64,000 nucleotides of DNA from NCBI RefSeq assembly GCF_958298935.1, contig NC_084940.1:16363146-16427145 (forward strand), read 5' to 3'. Positions 10,918 to 23,900 of this stretch are shown in pieces. The stretch's first letter is position 1. The number at the start of each line of letters is the position of its first letter. The translations under genes and the position numbers were made by a program. The stretch comes from Phragmites australis. Lineage: Eukaryota; Streptophyta; Magnoliopsida; Poales; Poaceae. The notes beneath the pieces are model-generated. The model had not been told where the DNA came from, did not search any database, and saw nothing but the letters and a program-made list of their open reading frames with translations.

Positions 10918-11595
10918 TGTAAGACTTTGAACCAATCGAAAAGATCACCAGAAGAAGAAATTCTCGAAGTTGATGATCTAGAAGCAAGGGAACTCAAGAC
11001 GTAGTTGTATACATTTGTATGTGAATTTTGTGTCTCTAGCAACAAGAAGAAAGACTTCACAAGGTAGAAAATTTTCAGCTTTCAACCAAAAACAAAAATC
11101 GCAATGAAACACCAAAAACTTGCAACAAAGCATGGGAGCCAAGAGAAGGAAATTAGAAGGAGGTGAACACAATCACAAAAGGAAACATAAATTCTATTGC
11201 TTGCAGAGGTTAACCCTATTTTAGGCGAATTACAAAGTTTTTCCTCATAAAAAGTTCTCACCAATTACAAAGGCTGAGCTCTCCTCTCTCTTCTCCTCTA
11301 AAACCCTAGCATACAAATTCAAGTGGCTAGCTCAAGCCTCTCACATAGCCCCCTATTTATAGGCCTAGGGAAGTAGCTTAGCCCTTAAGTTTTCTTGTTC
11401 CCAAAATACCCCTTTTTTCCAATAGCCTCCCACCTACCACTGGGGCATTTTGATCTATTTTTCGCTCCGTTCATAGAACAGTCGTGGCTTCTTCAGAACT
11501 TAGCTTCACCTCGACACAAGCTTCGTGATGATGCCACGTGCACTCCATCCTTCCACGGTTTTGAGGCCAAACTGCGAAACCACCTTGCATGTTTC
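10918..11595 (-). repeat. Copia left LTR, part 1
   Basis: It begins TGTAAGAC and then jumps to TTTGAACCAATCGAAAAGATCACC, which aligns with 32252-32610 of the right LTR. About 250 bp present in the right copy (31996-32251) are deleted here. The last five bases, GTTTC (11591-11595), are the target duplication of gypsy B. A second copy of this whole stretch lies at 20284-20961. Confidence 0.88.
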
Positions 11596-14500
11596 TGTAA
11601 CACCCTAATTTTTCTCTAATTCCAAATTTTGTTCTTAATGGTTATTAAGGTTCAAATGAATTTAATTATTTTATTCTTAAAGAGAGAAAACCCTATTTTA
11701 TAGGAAAGAAAAGGAAAATGACATAGGATATAAGTGAATATTGTGCATTCATGCTGAATTAGGCAAATAGTATTTTATTTGAATTCTTGATGAACTTATT
11801 TGAAGAGGTTTTGTCTGGATTTTTGAATTTGGAATTGGATTTGAATTCATAGGAAAAAAAAAGAATAAAACTTCTTTCGGGCTGCCTTTCTCCTTTTCGG
11901 CCCAACTCCTCGGCCTCGGCCCAGCCGCCCCGGCTTTCCCCTCCCACCTGGGCCTCAAGCCAGCCTCGGCCCAGTCGCGCGCGCGCCAGCCCACGCGCCA
12001 AGCCGCCCGCACCGAGTCGTCGACAGACGGGTCCCACTCGTCAGACCTTTCTTCCTCCTCAGTCGGATTCCGACGCAGAGACGGGAACGCGCCAGCCGCC
12101 GATTTCCGTTCGAATCCGAGGCCAAACCAAAACCGAAAGCTTTTGTAGAGATGCCAAATCAAACCCCTGGGATCCCCTCTATCTCTAACCTACCATATCC
12201 CTAAGGACTCCGCGTTTAAACGGGGAAACCGAGCTCGGATTTGGTCCTCCGCCGCTGTGTCCGAGTCAAACGCGTTGCGCCGTCGCCCTGGACACCCCGA
12301 GCCTCCTATATAGGTAGAGCCTCCCTCCCCGAACACATCTCAACCGGAATTCGCCAAAACCCGAGCCTTAGACACCGAGTTCAGAGGTCGCTGCGCCGCC
12401 CTCGCCGCCGCTTCTGCCGAGCTCGCCGCCACGCCGTTCCAGAGCAACACAGAGCATCCCGAGCCCACCATCGCGAGTGCCTGCCACCACAGAAGCTTGT
12501 CCCATCGTCGATTTGATCTCTACGCCACCGGAGAGCCTTCTCCGACGAGTTCCCGAAGCCGCCGCCGCCCCCTTCCGTCGCCGACCCCCTTCCCGTGCCG
12601 CGCAGCCTTCGGTAAGCCCCAAAACGAGATCGTCGTTCCCTCCTGATGCTTTTCCGCCGCTTATCGTCGTGATCCGAGGCCAGCGACGAGGTTTGCGCTT
12701 GTCTCCGGTGAGTCGCCGCCGTGCCCGAGCTCGGCTCCGTCGAGAACCTCTCCGCCGACCATCCCCTTTGAGCTCAACCGTTGGATCTAACCTCATCGGC
12801 CCAGATTAGATCTAATCGTACCCCTTCGGTCAACCAATCAGTAGCCGCCACGTGTGGTCACTTAACACAGTCAGCGGTCATGCCATGTCACCCATCCACC
12901 TCAGCCGCCACCTCAGCCTTTCTGCTGATGTGTCACCCTTGTCACCATGCCACGTCAGCCTGAGCTACCCAGTCAGTAATTCAAACCTTTTTCTGTATAA
13001 AAATAAATCTGTTAATTCCTTTAATTGGTAAATTTGCATTTTAGCCCCTGAACTTTTCTGAAATAACAAAAAGAGCCCTGTCTTTTTACAGTTAGGTCCT
13101 TATACTTTTTCATATTTACATTTTGGTCCCTCTGTTTTTACAAAAAGGTCCCTGGACTTTCTGATAATTCAATTTAAGTCCTTTTTCTTTTTCCAGATTT
13201 AACCCTAGACTTGTCTTAGCCCTAACTTTTCCATCGTAACTCCGATTTAAGCGATTCTTGCGTCGATGGATTCGTTTTTCAGTGCTCTTTCTTGTTAGCA
13301 AGTTTTTATCTCGTTGTTCTTTTGTTTTATGCTTTGTTCTTAGTGTATCTTGTTTGCTTGTTTGCCGGTAATTGTGCGATTAGCCGACAACGTCCCGGAT
13401 CAATTTGAAGAACATCAAGACCAGGAGCAAGAATACACTGAGCAGCAGCAAGGAGAAGGCAAGTGTCCTTGATCATATTGAACCTATGTTTTTAAATGTT
13501 TTGTTTTACAAAACTGCATGCAATGTCTGTGATTATGATGGGTAGTCACCTATGTTAGGGTTTTCCCTAGATATTCCCTTATCATCCTTTGGAACCTAGA
13601 TGGTTTATGGTTATGTGTCTTTTATGGGTAGATTGCTTAGCCATGCTTTGGGATTTTGAGAAATGTCATAATCTTGACTAATGAACATATACAACAATGG
13701 TTGTTAACTGATTAATGGTCTAGCAACATGGAACCTTAGACCTTGAGCAAAGTGGTTGTCATGGTTATGATGTTGGTTTAGTGTTTGCTCAAGTAACCTA
13801 AGTAAGGACCGGTTCGTGGAGCGACAACCCAAGAAGTAACGTACCAACCACGAGGCTGATATGGGTAAAGTGTGACATACTGATTAGAGTCTGTCCAGTG
13901 TGCGTTGGGTCAGCACAAAAGGGGGCTTCTGGGTAGGAGCTGTTGCTTGCGTAAAGCCTGGCGGTGAAACCTAGTGGGCAGACATGCACTGGATTAGTCT
14001 CTGGTTAGTGGAATGTGTCATACAGTGATTCTTGGCGGCACACCACTGGCGTGTGTTAAGTGTCTTGCAAACACGGCAACATGGAATTCACTGACTCGTG
14101 GGTAAAGTTGGACAACCTCTGCAGAGTGTAAAACTGTTATAACAGCCGTGCTCACGGATATGAGAGACTTGGATCCTCACATGATTAGATGGTGGTTGGG
14201 TATTGACTCTGGTACAGGGAGTACTAGATGTTGTGGTCTTGGTCTTAGTGCGGGGAGCACAAGACGGATGTGATATGCAGGGTGGGGAGCCTTGTATGCT
14301 AGTTGATGGATTGTCGGGTTACATTCGTTTAATATATGTCTAATGCTTTTGAGTCCAAATGTGTTATTTTTCATTACTCGCATTTACGCAAATAATACCT
14401 TGTGTTAGCCTATTCTTGATATAAGCCTGCATGTCATTATTTTCCCACACTTGCTGAGTACATTATGTGCTCACCCTTGCTTTCTCCTACCAAAAACATA

Positions 14501-14807
14501 TGCTGCTCAGTGGAAGACTTTGAGGATTTCCAAGACGACGACCTGGTGTTCTAAGGAGCGTATCTTCCAGTCGATGCCTGTGGAGTCTTGGTCGCCAATG
14601 CTTTCTTTCTGCTGCCGTCGTTTAGATGATGTCGTTTAGGTTAAATTTTGAGTTTTGTTTAGGTAAAGTCTTTTTTTGTAAGAGGTGAACGTTTAAATAA
14701 ATAAAGTATTACTTTTGTTACTTCACCTATGATGTCCTTATGTGTGTTAAACTTCCTGGGCACACATAAGCCGCACTTGGTTTTGGCCGTTAAAACCAGG
14801 TGTGACA
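11596..14807 (+). repeat. 5' LTR of gypsy B
   Basis: TGTAACACCCTAATTTTTC...AACCAGGTGTGACA. The U3 part is AT-rich. A GC-rich segment (11880-12760) follows with a TATA box at 12307 and open frames on both strands that I do not consider genes (GC-rich bias, no domains, identical in both LTRs). Differences from the 3' LTR are at 12029, 14610, 14675, 14711 and 14798. Confidence 0.95.
12307..12312 (+). promoter_or_regulatory. Putative LTR TATA box
   Basis: TATATA within CCTCCTATATAGGTAGAG, downstream of GC-rich sequence and followed by a CT-rich leader. The same site occurs in the 3' LTR at 21673-21678. A possible splice donor (CGGTAAGCCCC) lies about 300 bp downstream. Function is inferred. Confidence 0.45.
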
Positions 14808-14811
14808 GAGG

Positions 14812-14824
14812 TGGTATCAGAGCC
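14812..14824 (+). other. Primer-binding site, initiator tRNA-Met type
   Basis: TGGTATCAGAGCC starts four bases after the end of the 5' LTR. This is the standard plant iMet primer-binding sequence for first-strand synthesis. Confidence 0.93.
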
Positions 14825-14974
14825 ATACTGACTATAGGATCGCAAGCTTAGTTAGCATGGTCGTCCTAAGGAAATTCCTAGTCGTCTAAAACTATCCAAT
14901 TTTCTCCATAGATCTCAAACTTGTCTCTTGCTGTCCATAAGACTATCTCTTATATCCCATCTCTTCCTTTTTAG

Positions 14975-15766
14975 ATGGTTCGCCAACTACTTACTGCCCG
15001 CAAGTCAACCGGAGGACGTCCACCTATTCTACCACGTGTGCCAACTGAAGAAGAGATTGATGACCCCACCTTCCGGAATATGGATCCCGTTCCTGATGTT
15101 TATGAGAGTGATGGTCTTCATGCGGGACATCTTCCGCGCCTTCTTTGGGGAATACTTTCTAGACTTGGACACACTCAGAAGCCAGTCTACAGGGGAGTGA
15201 AGAAACTATACCCTGGATATGTGGAATGGAAGGTTGAAGTCACTATTTATGACTACGAGCGAAGTCAAGACGAGGGTATGGAAGTTCGAAGAGTGGTGGG
15301 CATTCACTCAGCTATGGTCCCGAGAGCAACCTTCACCGCTGGGGTTCGAGATGCGGCACGTCAAGCCATATCCCGAGTTCGTGATCAATACAACAACAAG
15401 ATGGACAACTCTCCGTATGCTTACTGTCCCCGCAGAACCCGGGGAAGTGACGAGCTGTTCGTGAAGAGCACCTTTGGGGAAAACCCCAAGCTACGAGAAC
15501 AAGTTGCCCTTACCATGGCTTTGGAGGACGAGCTCAACTGTGCTTTATGGGAGTTGGGGGAAGTTCGCCAGCACCTTGCCTTCGTCTCCGCTTCCCTTGA
15601 GGATGAACAAGATGCAAATCAAGGAGAATCTGAAGATGCTGAAGAGGACTTATCTATCCACTCACCCCCGCACAAGAGGATCTGCTTCAACACCCCCGCT
15701 GCCTCTGAGGATGGATCAGTTGATTCCTCCCCCTCAGGGTCCCGCACTAGAGAGGAGTCCCAGTAG
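14975..15766 (+). CDS. Extra ORF of gypsy B with histone H3-like N-terminus
   Basis: An intact frame of 263 residues lies between the PBS and gag. The start MVRQLLTARKSTGGRPP is collinear with the histone H3 tail counted from its initiator Met: R2, T6-A7-R8-K9-S10-T11-G12-G13 and P16 are identical and K14 is Arg. The rest is not a histone: a PPILPRVP linker, an LLWGILSRLG helix (about 65-75), a basic-aromatic YPGYVEWKVEV stretch, a putative globular middle, a coiled-coil-like segment near 180-215, and an acidic, Ser-rich tail with a basic HKR patch. I recognise no catalytic domain. It is probably expressed from the LTR promoter with gag-pol. Its role is unknown; chromatin targeting or interference with H3K9 readers and writers is inference. 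Confidence 0.75.
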   Translation: MVRQLLTARKSTGGRPPILPRVPTEEEIDDPTFRNMDPVPDVYESDGLHAGHLPRLLWGILSRLGHTQKPVYRGVKKLYPGYVEWKVEVTIYDYERSQDEGMEVRRVVGIHSAMVPRATFTAGVRDAARQAISRVRDQYNNKMDNSPYAYCPRRTRGSDELFVKSTFGENPKLREQVALTMALEDELNCALWELGEVRQHLAFVSASLEDEQDANQGESEDAEEDLSIHSPPHKRICFNTPAASEDGSVDSSPSGSRTREESQ

Positions 15767-16031
15767 TGTAGTCTTTCCATAGTAGTCTTTTCCTTATTAG
15801 AACCTAGCGTCGATGTAATCGTTAAGGGTAATATTAATGTTAGTGTGAGCTTTGTTATGGTGCTAAGTGTGCTATTTGGAGTTTTGCTTGAGTGCTGATG
15901 CGAGCTGTGGGATGCTTTGGCACTTTGTCCACAGACGCATCTTTATTTCTATATAATATAGATGGGTTCCTTTAGTTAAACTTCTTCAGACTTGCTCATC
16001 TGCTTCTGTTCTTTTCTTCAACCCTAACCAG
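15767..16031 (+). other. Spacer between the extra ORF and gag-pol
   Basis: AT-rich and noncoding, ending TTCTTCAACCCTAACCAG just before the gag-pol ATG. How gag-pol is translated downstream of the first ORF (reinitiation, splicing or a separate RNA) cannot be read from the sequence. Confidence 0.6.
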
Positions 16032-19000
16032 ATGGTTAACACAAGGAGGAGCATTAACACTCAAGAGGAGAACAACAACAACAACCAGAATCCACCCCCG
16101 CCCCCTCCATCAACCTTGGAGCAGCAGATGGCTATGCAAACTCAAATCTTGCAAGCTTTAGCTCAAACAATGGTGCATATGCAACAACAACAACCAAATC
16201 ATGTTCCTCAATCACATCAACCATCAAGGCTTGGAGAATTCAAACGAACTCAACCCCCAGTCTTCAGTCATGCAGTAGAACCAATGGATGCAGATGATTG
16301 GCTGAAGGATATAGATAGGAAGCTACACGTTGCACAGTGTAATGATAGGGAGATGGTTCTCTACGCCTCACATCAACTCACTGGTCAAGCCCTAGATTGG
16401 TGGGAAGCCTACTGCGCAGCACATGAAAACCCTGCAGCTATCACATGGATGGAGTTTAAAGCTAGTTTCCACACCCATCATCTTTCTTCTGGGGATGTAC
16501 GTCTGAAGAAGAAGGAGTTCATGAGTTTGAAGCAAGGACCCATGACCGTAAGGGAGTATCTGACCAAGTTCACTCAGTTATCCAGATACGCACCAAATGA
16601 AGTGGACACGGAGGAGAAGAAACAGGAACGTTTCTTGGAAGGCTTGAATGACGCCATAGAGTATGCTTTGCTACCCCAGGAGTTTCCCAATTTCCAAGCT
16701 TTGGTAAACAAAGCTTTAATGGTTGAGCACAAGCGCCGCCAGCTGGAAGAGAAGAAGAGGAAGATGTCATTCCAAGGACAAGGAAGCAACACACGATCCC
16801 GTGGAGCTACACAGATGTCTCCACAAGGCCCCATGTTTCGTTCCAACGTTCAGTATCGGGCTCAGACACAAAACTCCGTTCAGCGCTCCAACTACCAGAC
16901 GCCCCGATCAACCCCACCGGCCACGCCCCAAAACAAGAACAGCCCAGCAACTCCAGGCTCGAACAAAGGATGTTTTTATTGTGGAGAAGAAGGGCACTAT
17001 GTGAATAAATGCCCTAAGAAGACGCAAGATCTAGCCCGAACCAACAACACACCAAGGACAACTCCAACCCCAGGCCAGTCACGCAATGGAAGTCAGAACC
17101 CCAACCAGAATAATCGTGGACAACAGAACTATGTGCATGGAAAGGTCAACCATGTCACAGCAGAAGAGGCTATTGGTGCTCAAGATGTGGTGTACGGTAT
17201 GTTCCTCGTTAACTCCCGACCTGCATCTGTTTTGTTTGATTCTGGAGCTTCGCATTCTTTTATCACCATTCAGTATGTCACAAAGCATGGATTGCCTATG
17301 GTTATGATGAAGAATAATATGTTTATTAGCTCGCCTGGGGGGAAAATGAAGGCAAAATATATATGTCTTAGGATGAGGCTTAGCATAAGGGGGGTAGAAT
17401 TCCCCGCAAACCTTATAGTTCTGGAAACCAATGGTATAGACGTAATCCTTGGAATGGATTGGTTGGCCAAGTTTAATGGAGTTATAGAATGTGCCAGAAG
17501 AGCGGTTCACCTAACCAATGGAGAGGGTACCAAGGTGGAGTTCGTAACCATGGAACCAGCAACAGAGGATCAGTCTCTATATTCACTTGAAGTAACAACC
17601 CTTGAGCAGATCAAGATAGTTTGTGAGTTTCCCGATGTCTTCCCCGATGAATTACCAGGTATGCCACCTGATCGAGAAGTCGAGTTTGTCATTGAGTTGG
17701 TACCTGGTACGGCCCCTATAGCAAAAAGGCCATATAGGATGTCGGCCAACGACCTAGTCGAATTAAAGAAGCAAATTCAAGAACAGTTAAGCAAAGGCTT
17801 TATTAGACCCAGTGCATCACCTTGGGGAGCCCCAGTTCTCTTCGTAGATAAGAAGGATGGTAGCCGAAGGATGTGTGTAGATTACAGGGCACTTAATGAG
17901 GTAACCATTAAGAACAAGTATCCGTTGCCCCGGATTGAGGATTTGTTTGATCAGATGAGAGGAGCCCAGGTGTTCTCCAAGATTGATCTAAGATCAGGAT
18001 ACTATCAGTTGAAGATTCGACCGTCGGATGTACCAAAGACGGCTTTCAGTACTCGATATGGGCTATACGAGTATACAGTTATGTCATTCGGACTAACTAA
18101 TGCCCCAGCCTACTTCATGAATCTCATGAACAAGGTATTCATGGATTATTTGGACAAGTTTGTGGTGGTGTTCATTGACGATATTTTAATCTTCTCCAGA
18201 AGCAAAGAAGAGCACGAGGGACATTTGAGAATTGTGCTACAGACACTCAGAGAACATCAGCTGTATGCCAAGGTTAGCAAGTGTGATTTTTGGTTAGACC
18301 AGGTCGCGTTCCTTGGCCATATTTTAACCGCCGGAGGTGTAGCAGTAGACCCTGGTAAAGTGAAGGATGTACTGAATTGGTTACCACCAACCACAGTATC
18401 AGAAATCAGAAGCTTCCTTGGATTAGCAGGGTACTATCGCCGTTTCATAGAAGGGTTCTCTAGGATAGCCCGACCCCTTACCTCTTTGCTTCAGAAGAAT
18501 GTGGCGTTTAAATGGAGTCCTGCTTGCCAGGCAAGTTTTGAGGAGTTGAAGAAGAGATTGACTACGGCCCCAGTGCTAGTACTACCGGATATTAGCAAGA
18601 ACTTTGACATCTATTGTGATGCTTCGCGACAAGGACTTGGATGTGTTCTCATGCAAGAAGGTCGAGTCGTGGCCTATGCGTCAAGACAATTAAGGAAGCA
18701 TGAAGAACACTACCCCACACATGATTTAGAACTAGCAGCTGTGGTTCATGCCCTGAAGATTTGGAGGCATTACCTCATTGGAAAACGATGTGAAATATAC
18801 ACGGATCATAAGAGCTTGAAATATATTTTCACTCAACCGGATCTAAACCTTCGTCAGCGCAGATGGTTGGAGTTAATTAAAGATTACGATGTGGGAATAC
18901 ACTATCACCCAGGAAAAGCAAATGTTGTGGCTGACGCTTTGAGCCGGAAAGGTTACTGCAATTCTATGATGGTTCAAGATAATCAACCGAGGTTGTGGGA

Positions 19001-20156
19001 AGAGTTTGAAAAGCTCAACCTTGGATTTGTGGCAGACATGGAAACATCCACCATGGAGTTAGATTGTACCCTTGAACAAGAAATTAGGAAAGGTCAACTG
19101 GAGGACGAGAAACTCAAGGGAATTAGACAGCTTATTAAGGAGGATAAAGCTCCAGGTTTCACGGAAGATAGTCAAGGTACAATATGGTTCAACAAGAGAA
19201 TTTGCGTACCTAACCGGGAAGATATTAAAAAAACGATTCTGAGAGAAGCTCACGAGTCAGCTTATTCCATTCACCCTGGGAGTACCAAGATGTATCATGA
19301 TCTTAAGGATCGTTATTGGTGGTATGGAATGAAAAGAGAAGTTGCAGAGTATGTAGCTCTGTGTGATACTTGTCAAAAGGTCAAAGCAGAGCACCAGAGA
19401 CCAGCAGGTTTACTGCAACCCTTGAAGATACCTGAGTGGAAGTGGGAAGAAATTGGAATGGACTTTATCGTTGGATTGCCCCGTACCCAGAGTGGATATG
19501 ACTCTATTTGGGTGGTAATTGATCGCTTGACAAAGGTCGCCCATTTCATCCCAGTAAAAACCACGTATAGTGGAGCTAAACTAGCAGAGCTGTATATGTC
19601 AAGAATAGTATGTCTGCATGGAGTACCAAAGAAGATTGTCTCGGATAGAGGAACTCAGTTTACCTCTAAGTTTTGGCAAAAGCTACATGAGTCTATGGAT
19701 ACGAAGTTGAATTTTAGTTCTGCCTATCACCCTCAAACAGATGGACAAACAGAAAGGGTAAATCAAATATTGGAAGATATGCTGAGAGCATGTGCTCTTA
19801 AGTATGGAAAGAGTTGGGATAAAAGTTTACCTTATGCCGAGTTCTCGTATAACAACAGCTACCAGACAAGCCTCCAAATGTCTCCCTTTGAAGCCTTGTA
19901 TGGGAGAAAATGTAGAACACCACTGTTTTGGAATGAGACAGGAGAGAGTCAGGTTTTCGGACCAGAGGTTCTACGAGATGCAGAAAAACAAGTTCAGGTG
20001 ATTCGGGAAAATCTGAGGATTGCACAATCCAGACAGAAAAGCTATGCAGATAATAGACGAAGAGAATTGGTTTTCGACGGTGATTTCGTGACAGCAACAA
20101 AAAGAAACATTCATCACATACTTGGAGGGGCATTCTTACAGGCCGCAAAGCTTTGA
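16032..20156 (+). CDS. Gypsy B gag-pol polyprotein, C-terminally truncated and fused
   Basis: One open frame of 1,374 residues. Gag occupies about 1-300. A zinc knuckle [14 protein letters not shown] is at 314-327. The protease motif FDSGASHSF has Asp403. Reverse transcriptase carries FIDD at 714-717 and RNase H starts near YCDAS (Asp863). Integrase has the HHCC region from His1074 and a DD35E core of Asp1144, Asp1205 and Glu1241. Integrase stops near residue 1353 (VFDGDFV), before the GPY/F part and any chromodomain. The last 21 residues ([13 protein letters not shown]...) are out-of-frame LINE sequence from the duplicated flank. The enzyme cores look intact, but loss of the integrase C-terminus and PPT should prevent autonomous movement. 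Confidence 0.9.
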   Translation: MVNTRRSINTQEENNNNNQNPPPPPPSTLEQQMAMQTQILQALAQTMVHMQQQQPNHVPQSHQPSRLGEFKRTQPPVFSHAVEPMDADDWLKDIDRKLHVAQCNDREMVLYASHQLTGQALDWWEAYCAAHENPAAITWMEFKASFHTHHLSSGDVRLKKKEFMSLKQGPMTVREYLTKFTQLSRYAPNEVDTEEKKQERFLEGLNDAIEYALLPQEFPNFQALVNKALMVEHKRRQLEEKKRKMSFQGQGSNTRSRGATQMSPQGPMFRSNVQYRAQTQNSVQRSNYQTPRSTPPATPQNKNSPATPGSNKGCFYCGEEGHYVNKCPKKTQDLARTNNTPRTTPTPGQSRNGSQNPNQNNRGQQNYVHGKVNHVTAEEAIGAQDVVYGMFLVNSRPASVLFDSGASHSFITIQYVTKHGLPMVMMKNNMFISSPGGKMKAKYICLRMRLSIRGVEFPANLIVLETNGIDVILGMDWLAKFNGVIECARRAVHLTNGEGTKVEFVTMEPATEDQSLYSLEVTTLEQIKIVCEFPDVFPDELPGMPPDREVEFVIELVPGTAPIAKRPYRMSANDLVELKKQIQEQLSKGFIRPSASPWGAPVLFVDKKDGSRRMCVDYRALNEVTIKNKYPLPRIEDLFDQMRGAQVFSKIDLRSGYYQLKIRPSDVPKTAFSTRYGLYEYTVMSFGLTNAPAYFMNLMNKVFMDYLDKFVVVFIDDILIFSRSKEEHEGHLRIVLQTLREHQLYAKVSKCDFWLDQVAFLGHILTAGGVAVDPGKVKDVLNWLPPTTVSEIRSFLGLAGYYRRFIEGFSRIARPLTSLLQKNVAFKWSPACQASFEELKKRLTTAPVLVLPDISKNFDIYCDASRQGLGCVLMQEGRVVAYASRQLRKHEEHYPTHDLELAAVVHALKIWRHYLIGKRCEIYTDHKSLKYIFTQPDLNLRQRRWLELIKDYDVGIHYHPGKANVVADALSRKGYCNSMMVQDNQPRLWEEFEKLNLGFVADMETSTMELDCTLEQEIRKGQLEDEKLKGIRQLIKEDKAPGFTEDSQGTIWFNKRICVPNREDIKKTILREAHESAYSIHPGSTKMYHDLKDRYWWYGMKREVAEYVALCDTCQKVKAEHQRPAGLLQPLKIPEWKWEEIGMDFIVGLPRTQSGYDSIWVVIDRLTKVAHFIPVKTTYSGAKLAELYMSRIVCLHGVPKKIVSDRGTQFTSKFWQKLHESMDTKLNFSSAYHPQTDGQTERVNQILEDMLRACALKYGKSWDKSLPYAEFSYNNSYQTSLQMSPFEALYGRKCRTPLFWNETGESQVFGPEVLRDAEKQVQVIRENLRIAQSRQKSYADNRRRELVFDGDFVTATKRNIHHILGGAFLQAAKL

Positions 20157-20961
20157 ACCTTGGTCTGATTAAGAGGATCAGGAATGGAGCCCAAGCAGAT
20201 GTCTAGTCTGATCGGTGGAACCCATGAGGCATTAGTAACAAGCTGGTTTGTAGTCTAGAAGGAGCCACAACTGGTAGAGTTAGTGTAAGACTTTGAACCA
20301 ATCGAAAAGATCACCAGAAGAAGAAATTCTCGAAGTTGATGATCTAGAAGCAAGGGAACTCAAGACGTAGTTGTATACATTTGTATGTGAATTTTGTGTC
20401 TCTAGCAACAAGAAGAAAGACTTCACAAGGTAGAAAATTTTCAGCTTTCAACCAAAAACAAAAATCGCAATGAAACACCAAAAACTTGCAACAAAGCATG
20501 GGAGCCAAGAGAAGGAAATTAGAAGGAGGTGAACACAATCACAAAAGGAAACATAAATTCTATTGCTTGCAGAGGTTAACCCTATTTTAGGCGAATTACA
20601 AAGTTTTTCCTCATAAAAAGTTCTCACCAATTACAAAGGCTGAGCTCTCCTCTCTCTTCTCCTCTAAAACCCTAGCATACAAATTCAAGTGGCTAGCTCA
20701 AGCCTCTCACATAGCCCCCTATTTATAGGCCTAGGGAAGTAGCTTAGCCCTTAAGTTTTCTTGTTCCCAAAATACCCCTTTTTTCCAATAGCCTCCCACC
20801 TACCACTGGGGCATTTTGATCTATTTTTCGCTCCGTTCATAGAACAGTCGTGGCTTCTTCAGAACTTAGCTTCACCTCGACACAAGCTTCGTGATGATGC
20901 CACGTGCACTCCATCCTTCCACGGTTTTGAGGCCAAACTGCGAAACCACCTTGCATGTTTC
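20077..20961 (+). repeat. Duplicate of the DNA left of gypsy B
   Basis: 885 bp identical, as far as I can read, to 10711-11595. It contains 207 bp of the LINE fragment, the GTTAG duplication (20279-20283) and copia left-LTR part 1 (20284-20961), including the GTTTC before the LTR. The junction with integrase lies in shared ACGGTGATTTCGTGA-like sequence, that is, microhomology between gypsy integrase and the LINE. Polypurine tract and integrase 3' end are replaced by it. Confidence 0.93.
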
Positions 20962-23900
20962 TGTAACACCCTAATTTTTCTCTAATTCCAAATTTTGTTC
21001 TTAATGGTTATTAAGGTTCAAATGAATTTAATTATTTTATTCTTAAAGAGAGAAAACCCTATTTTATAGGAAAGAAAAGGAAAATGACATAGGATATAAG
21101 TGAATATTGTGCATTCATGCTGAATTAGGCAAATAGTATTTTATTTGAATTCTTGATGAACTTATTTGAAGAGGTTTTGTCTGGATTTTTGAATTTGGAA
21201 TTGGATTTGAATTCATAGGAAAAAAAAAGAATAAAACTTCTTTCGGGCTGCCTTTCTCCTTTTCGGCCCAACTCCTCGGCCTCGGCCCAGCCGCCCCGGC
21301 TTTCCCCTCCCACCTGGGCCTCAAGCCAGCCTCGGCCCAGTCGCGCGCGCGCCAGCCCACGCGCCAAGCCGCCCGCACCGAGTCGTCGACAGACAGGTCC
21401 CACTCGTCAGACCTTTCTTCCTCCTCAGTCGGATTCCGACGCAGAGACGGGAACGCGCCAGCCGCCGATTTCCGTTCGAATCCGAGGCCAAACCAAAACC
21501 GAAAGCTTTTGTAGAGATGCCAAATCAAACCCCTGGGATCCCCTCTATCTCTAACCTACCATATCCCTAAGGACTCCGCGTTTAAACGGGGAAACCGAGC
21601 TCGGATTTGGTCCTCCGCCGCTGTGTCCGAGTCAAACGCGTTGCGCCGTCGCCCTGGACACCCCGAGCCTCCTATATAGGTAGAGCCTCCCTCCCCGAAC
21701 ACATCTCAACCGGAATTCGCCAAAACCCGAGCCTTAGACACCGAGTTCAGAGGTCGCTGCGCCGCCCTCGCCGCCGCTTCTGCCGAGCTCGCCGCCACGC
21801 CGTTCCAGAGCAACACAGAGCATCCCGAGCCCACCATCGCGAGTGCCTGCCACCACAGAAGCTTGTCCCATCGTCGATTTGATCTCTACGCCACCGGAGA
21901 GCCTTCTCCGACGAGTTCCCGAAGCCGCCGCCGCCCCCTTCCGTCGCCGACCCCCTTCCCGTGCCGCGCAGCCTTCGGTAAGCCCCAAAACGAGATCGTC
22001 GTTCCCTCCTGATGCTTTTCCGCCGCTTATCGTCGTGATCCGAGGCCAGCGACGAGGTTTGCGCTTGTCTCCGGTGAGTCGCCGCCGTGCCCGAGCTCGG
22101 CTCCGTCGAGAACCTCTCCGCCGACCATCCCCTTTGAGCTCAACCGTTGGATCTAACCTCATCGGCCCAGATTAGATCTAATCGTACCCCTTCGGTCAAC
22201 CAATCAGTAGCCGCCACGTGTGGTCACTTAACACAGTCAGCGGTCATGCCATGTCACCCATCCACCTCAGCCGCCACCTCAGCCTTTCTGCTGATGTGTC
22301 ACCCTTGTCACCATGCCACGTCAGCCTGAGCTACCCAGTCAGTAATTCAAACCTTTTTCTGTATAAAAATAAATCTGTTAATTCCTTTAATTGGTAAATT
22401 TGCATTTTAGCCCCTGAACTTTTCTGAAATAACAAAAAGAGCCCTGTCTTTTTACAGTTAGGTCCTTATACTTTTTCATATTTACATTTTGGTCCCTCTG
22501 TTTTTACAAAAAGGTCCCTGGACTTTCTGATAATTCAATTTAAGTCCTTTTTCTTTTTCCAGATTTAACCCTAGACTTGTCTTAGCCCTAACTTTTCCAT
22601 CGTAACTCCGATTTAAGCGATTCTTGCGTCGATGGATTCGTTTTTCAGTGCTCTTTCTTGTTAGCAAGTTTTTATCTCGTTGTTCTTTTGTTTTATGCTT
22701 TGTTCTTAGTGTATCTTGTTTGCTTGTTTGCCGGTAATTGTGCGATTAGCCGACAACGTCCCGGATCAATTTGAAGAACATCAAGACCAGGAGCAAGAAT
22801 ACACTGAGCAGCAGCAAGGAGAAGGCAAGTGTCCTTGATCATATTGAACCTATGTTTTTAAATGTTTTGTTTTACAAAACTGCATGCAATGTCTGTGATT
22901 ATGATGGGTAGTCACCTATGTTAGGGTTTTCCCTAGATATTCCCTTATCATCCTTTGGAACCTAGATGGTTTATGGTTATGTGTCTTTTATGGGTAGATT
23001 GCTTAGCCATGCTTTGGGATTTTGAGAAATGTCATAATCTTGACTAATGAACATATACAACAATGGTTGTTAACTGATTAATGGTCTAGCAACATGGAAC
23101 CTTAGACCTTGAGCAAAGTGGTTGTCATGGTTATGATGTTGGTTTAGTGTTTGCTCAAGTAACCTAAGTAAGGACCGGTTCGTGGAGCGACAACCCAAGA
23201 AGTAACGTACCAACCACGAGGCTGATATGGGTAAAGTGTGACATACTGATTAGAGTCTGTCCAGTGTGCGTTGGGTCAGCACAAAAGGGGGCTTCTGGGT
23301 AGGAGCTGTTGCTTGCGTAAAGCCTGGCGGTGAAACCTAGTGGGCAGACATGCACTGGATTAGTCTCTGGTTAGTGGAATGTGTCATACAGTGATTCTTG
23401 GCGGCACACCACTGGCGTGTGTTAAGTGTCTTGCAAACACGGCAACATGGAATTCACTGACTCGTGGGTAAAGTTGGACAACCTCTGCAGAGTGTAAAAC
23501 TGTTATAACAGCCGTGCTCACGGATATGAGAGACTTGGATCCTCACATGATTAGATGGTGGTTGGGTATTGACTCTGGTACAGGGAGTACTAGATGTTGT
23601 GGTCTTGGTCTTAGTGCGGGGAGCACAAGACGGATGTGATATGCAGGGTGGGGAGCCTTGTATGCTAGTTGATGGATTGTCGGGTTACATTCGTTTAATA
23701 TATGTCTAATGCTTTTGAGTCCAAATGTGTTATTTTTCATTACTCGCATTTACGCAAATAATACCTTGTGTTAGCCTATTCTTGATATAAGCCTGCATGT
23801 CATTATTTTCCCACACTTGCTGAGTACATTATGTGCTCACCCTTGCTTTCTCCTACCAAAAACATATGCTGCTCAGTGGAAGACTTTGAGGATTTCCAAG

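Noticed and set aside
11749..12162. 137-aa minus-strand frame in the LTR (and at 21115-21528)
   Set aside because: U3 sequence of the LTR; low-complexity translation and no homologous feel.
12368..12809. Overlapping open frames of 142 aa (minus) and 110 aa (plus) in the gypsy B LTR, repeated at 21734-22175
   Set aside because: They lie in the GC-rich LTR leader, are Arg/Ser/Pro-rich in a way GC bias produces, have no domain, and are duplicated only because the LTR is.
16032..20156. Long intact ORF considered as a domesticated host gene
   Set aside because: It sits between two LTRs with target duplications and has standard gag-pol order; the fusion tail is frameshifted LINE sequence, not a host domain.
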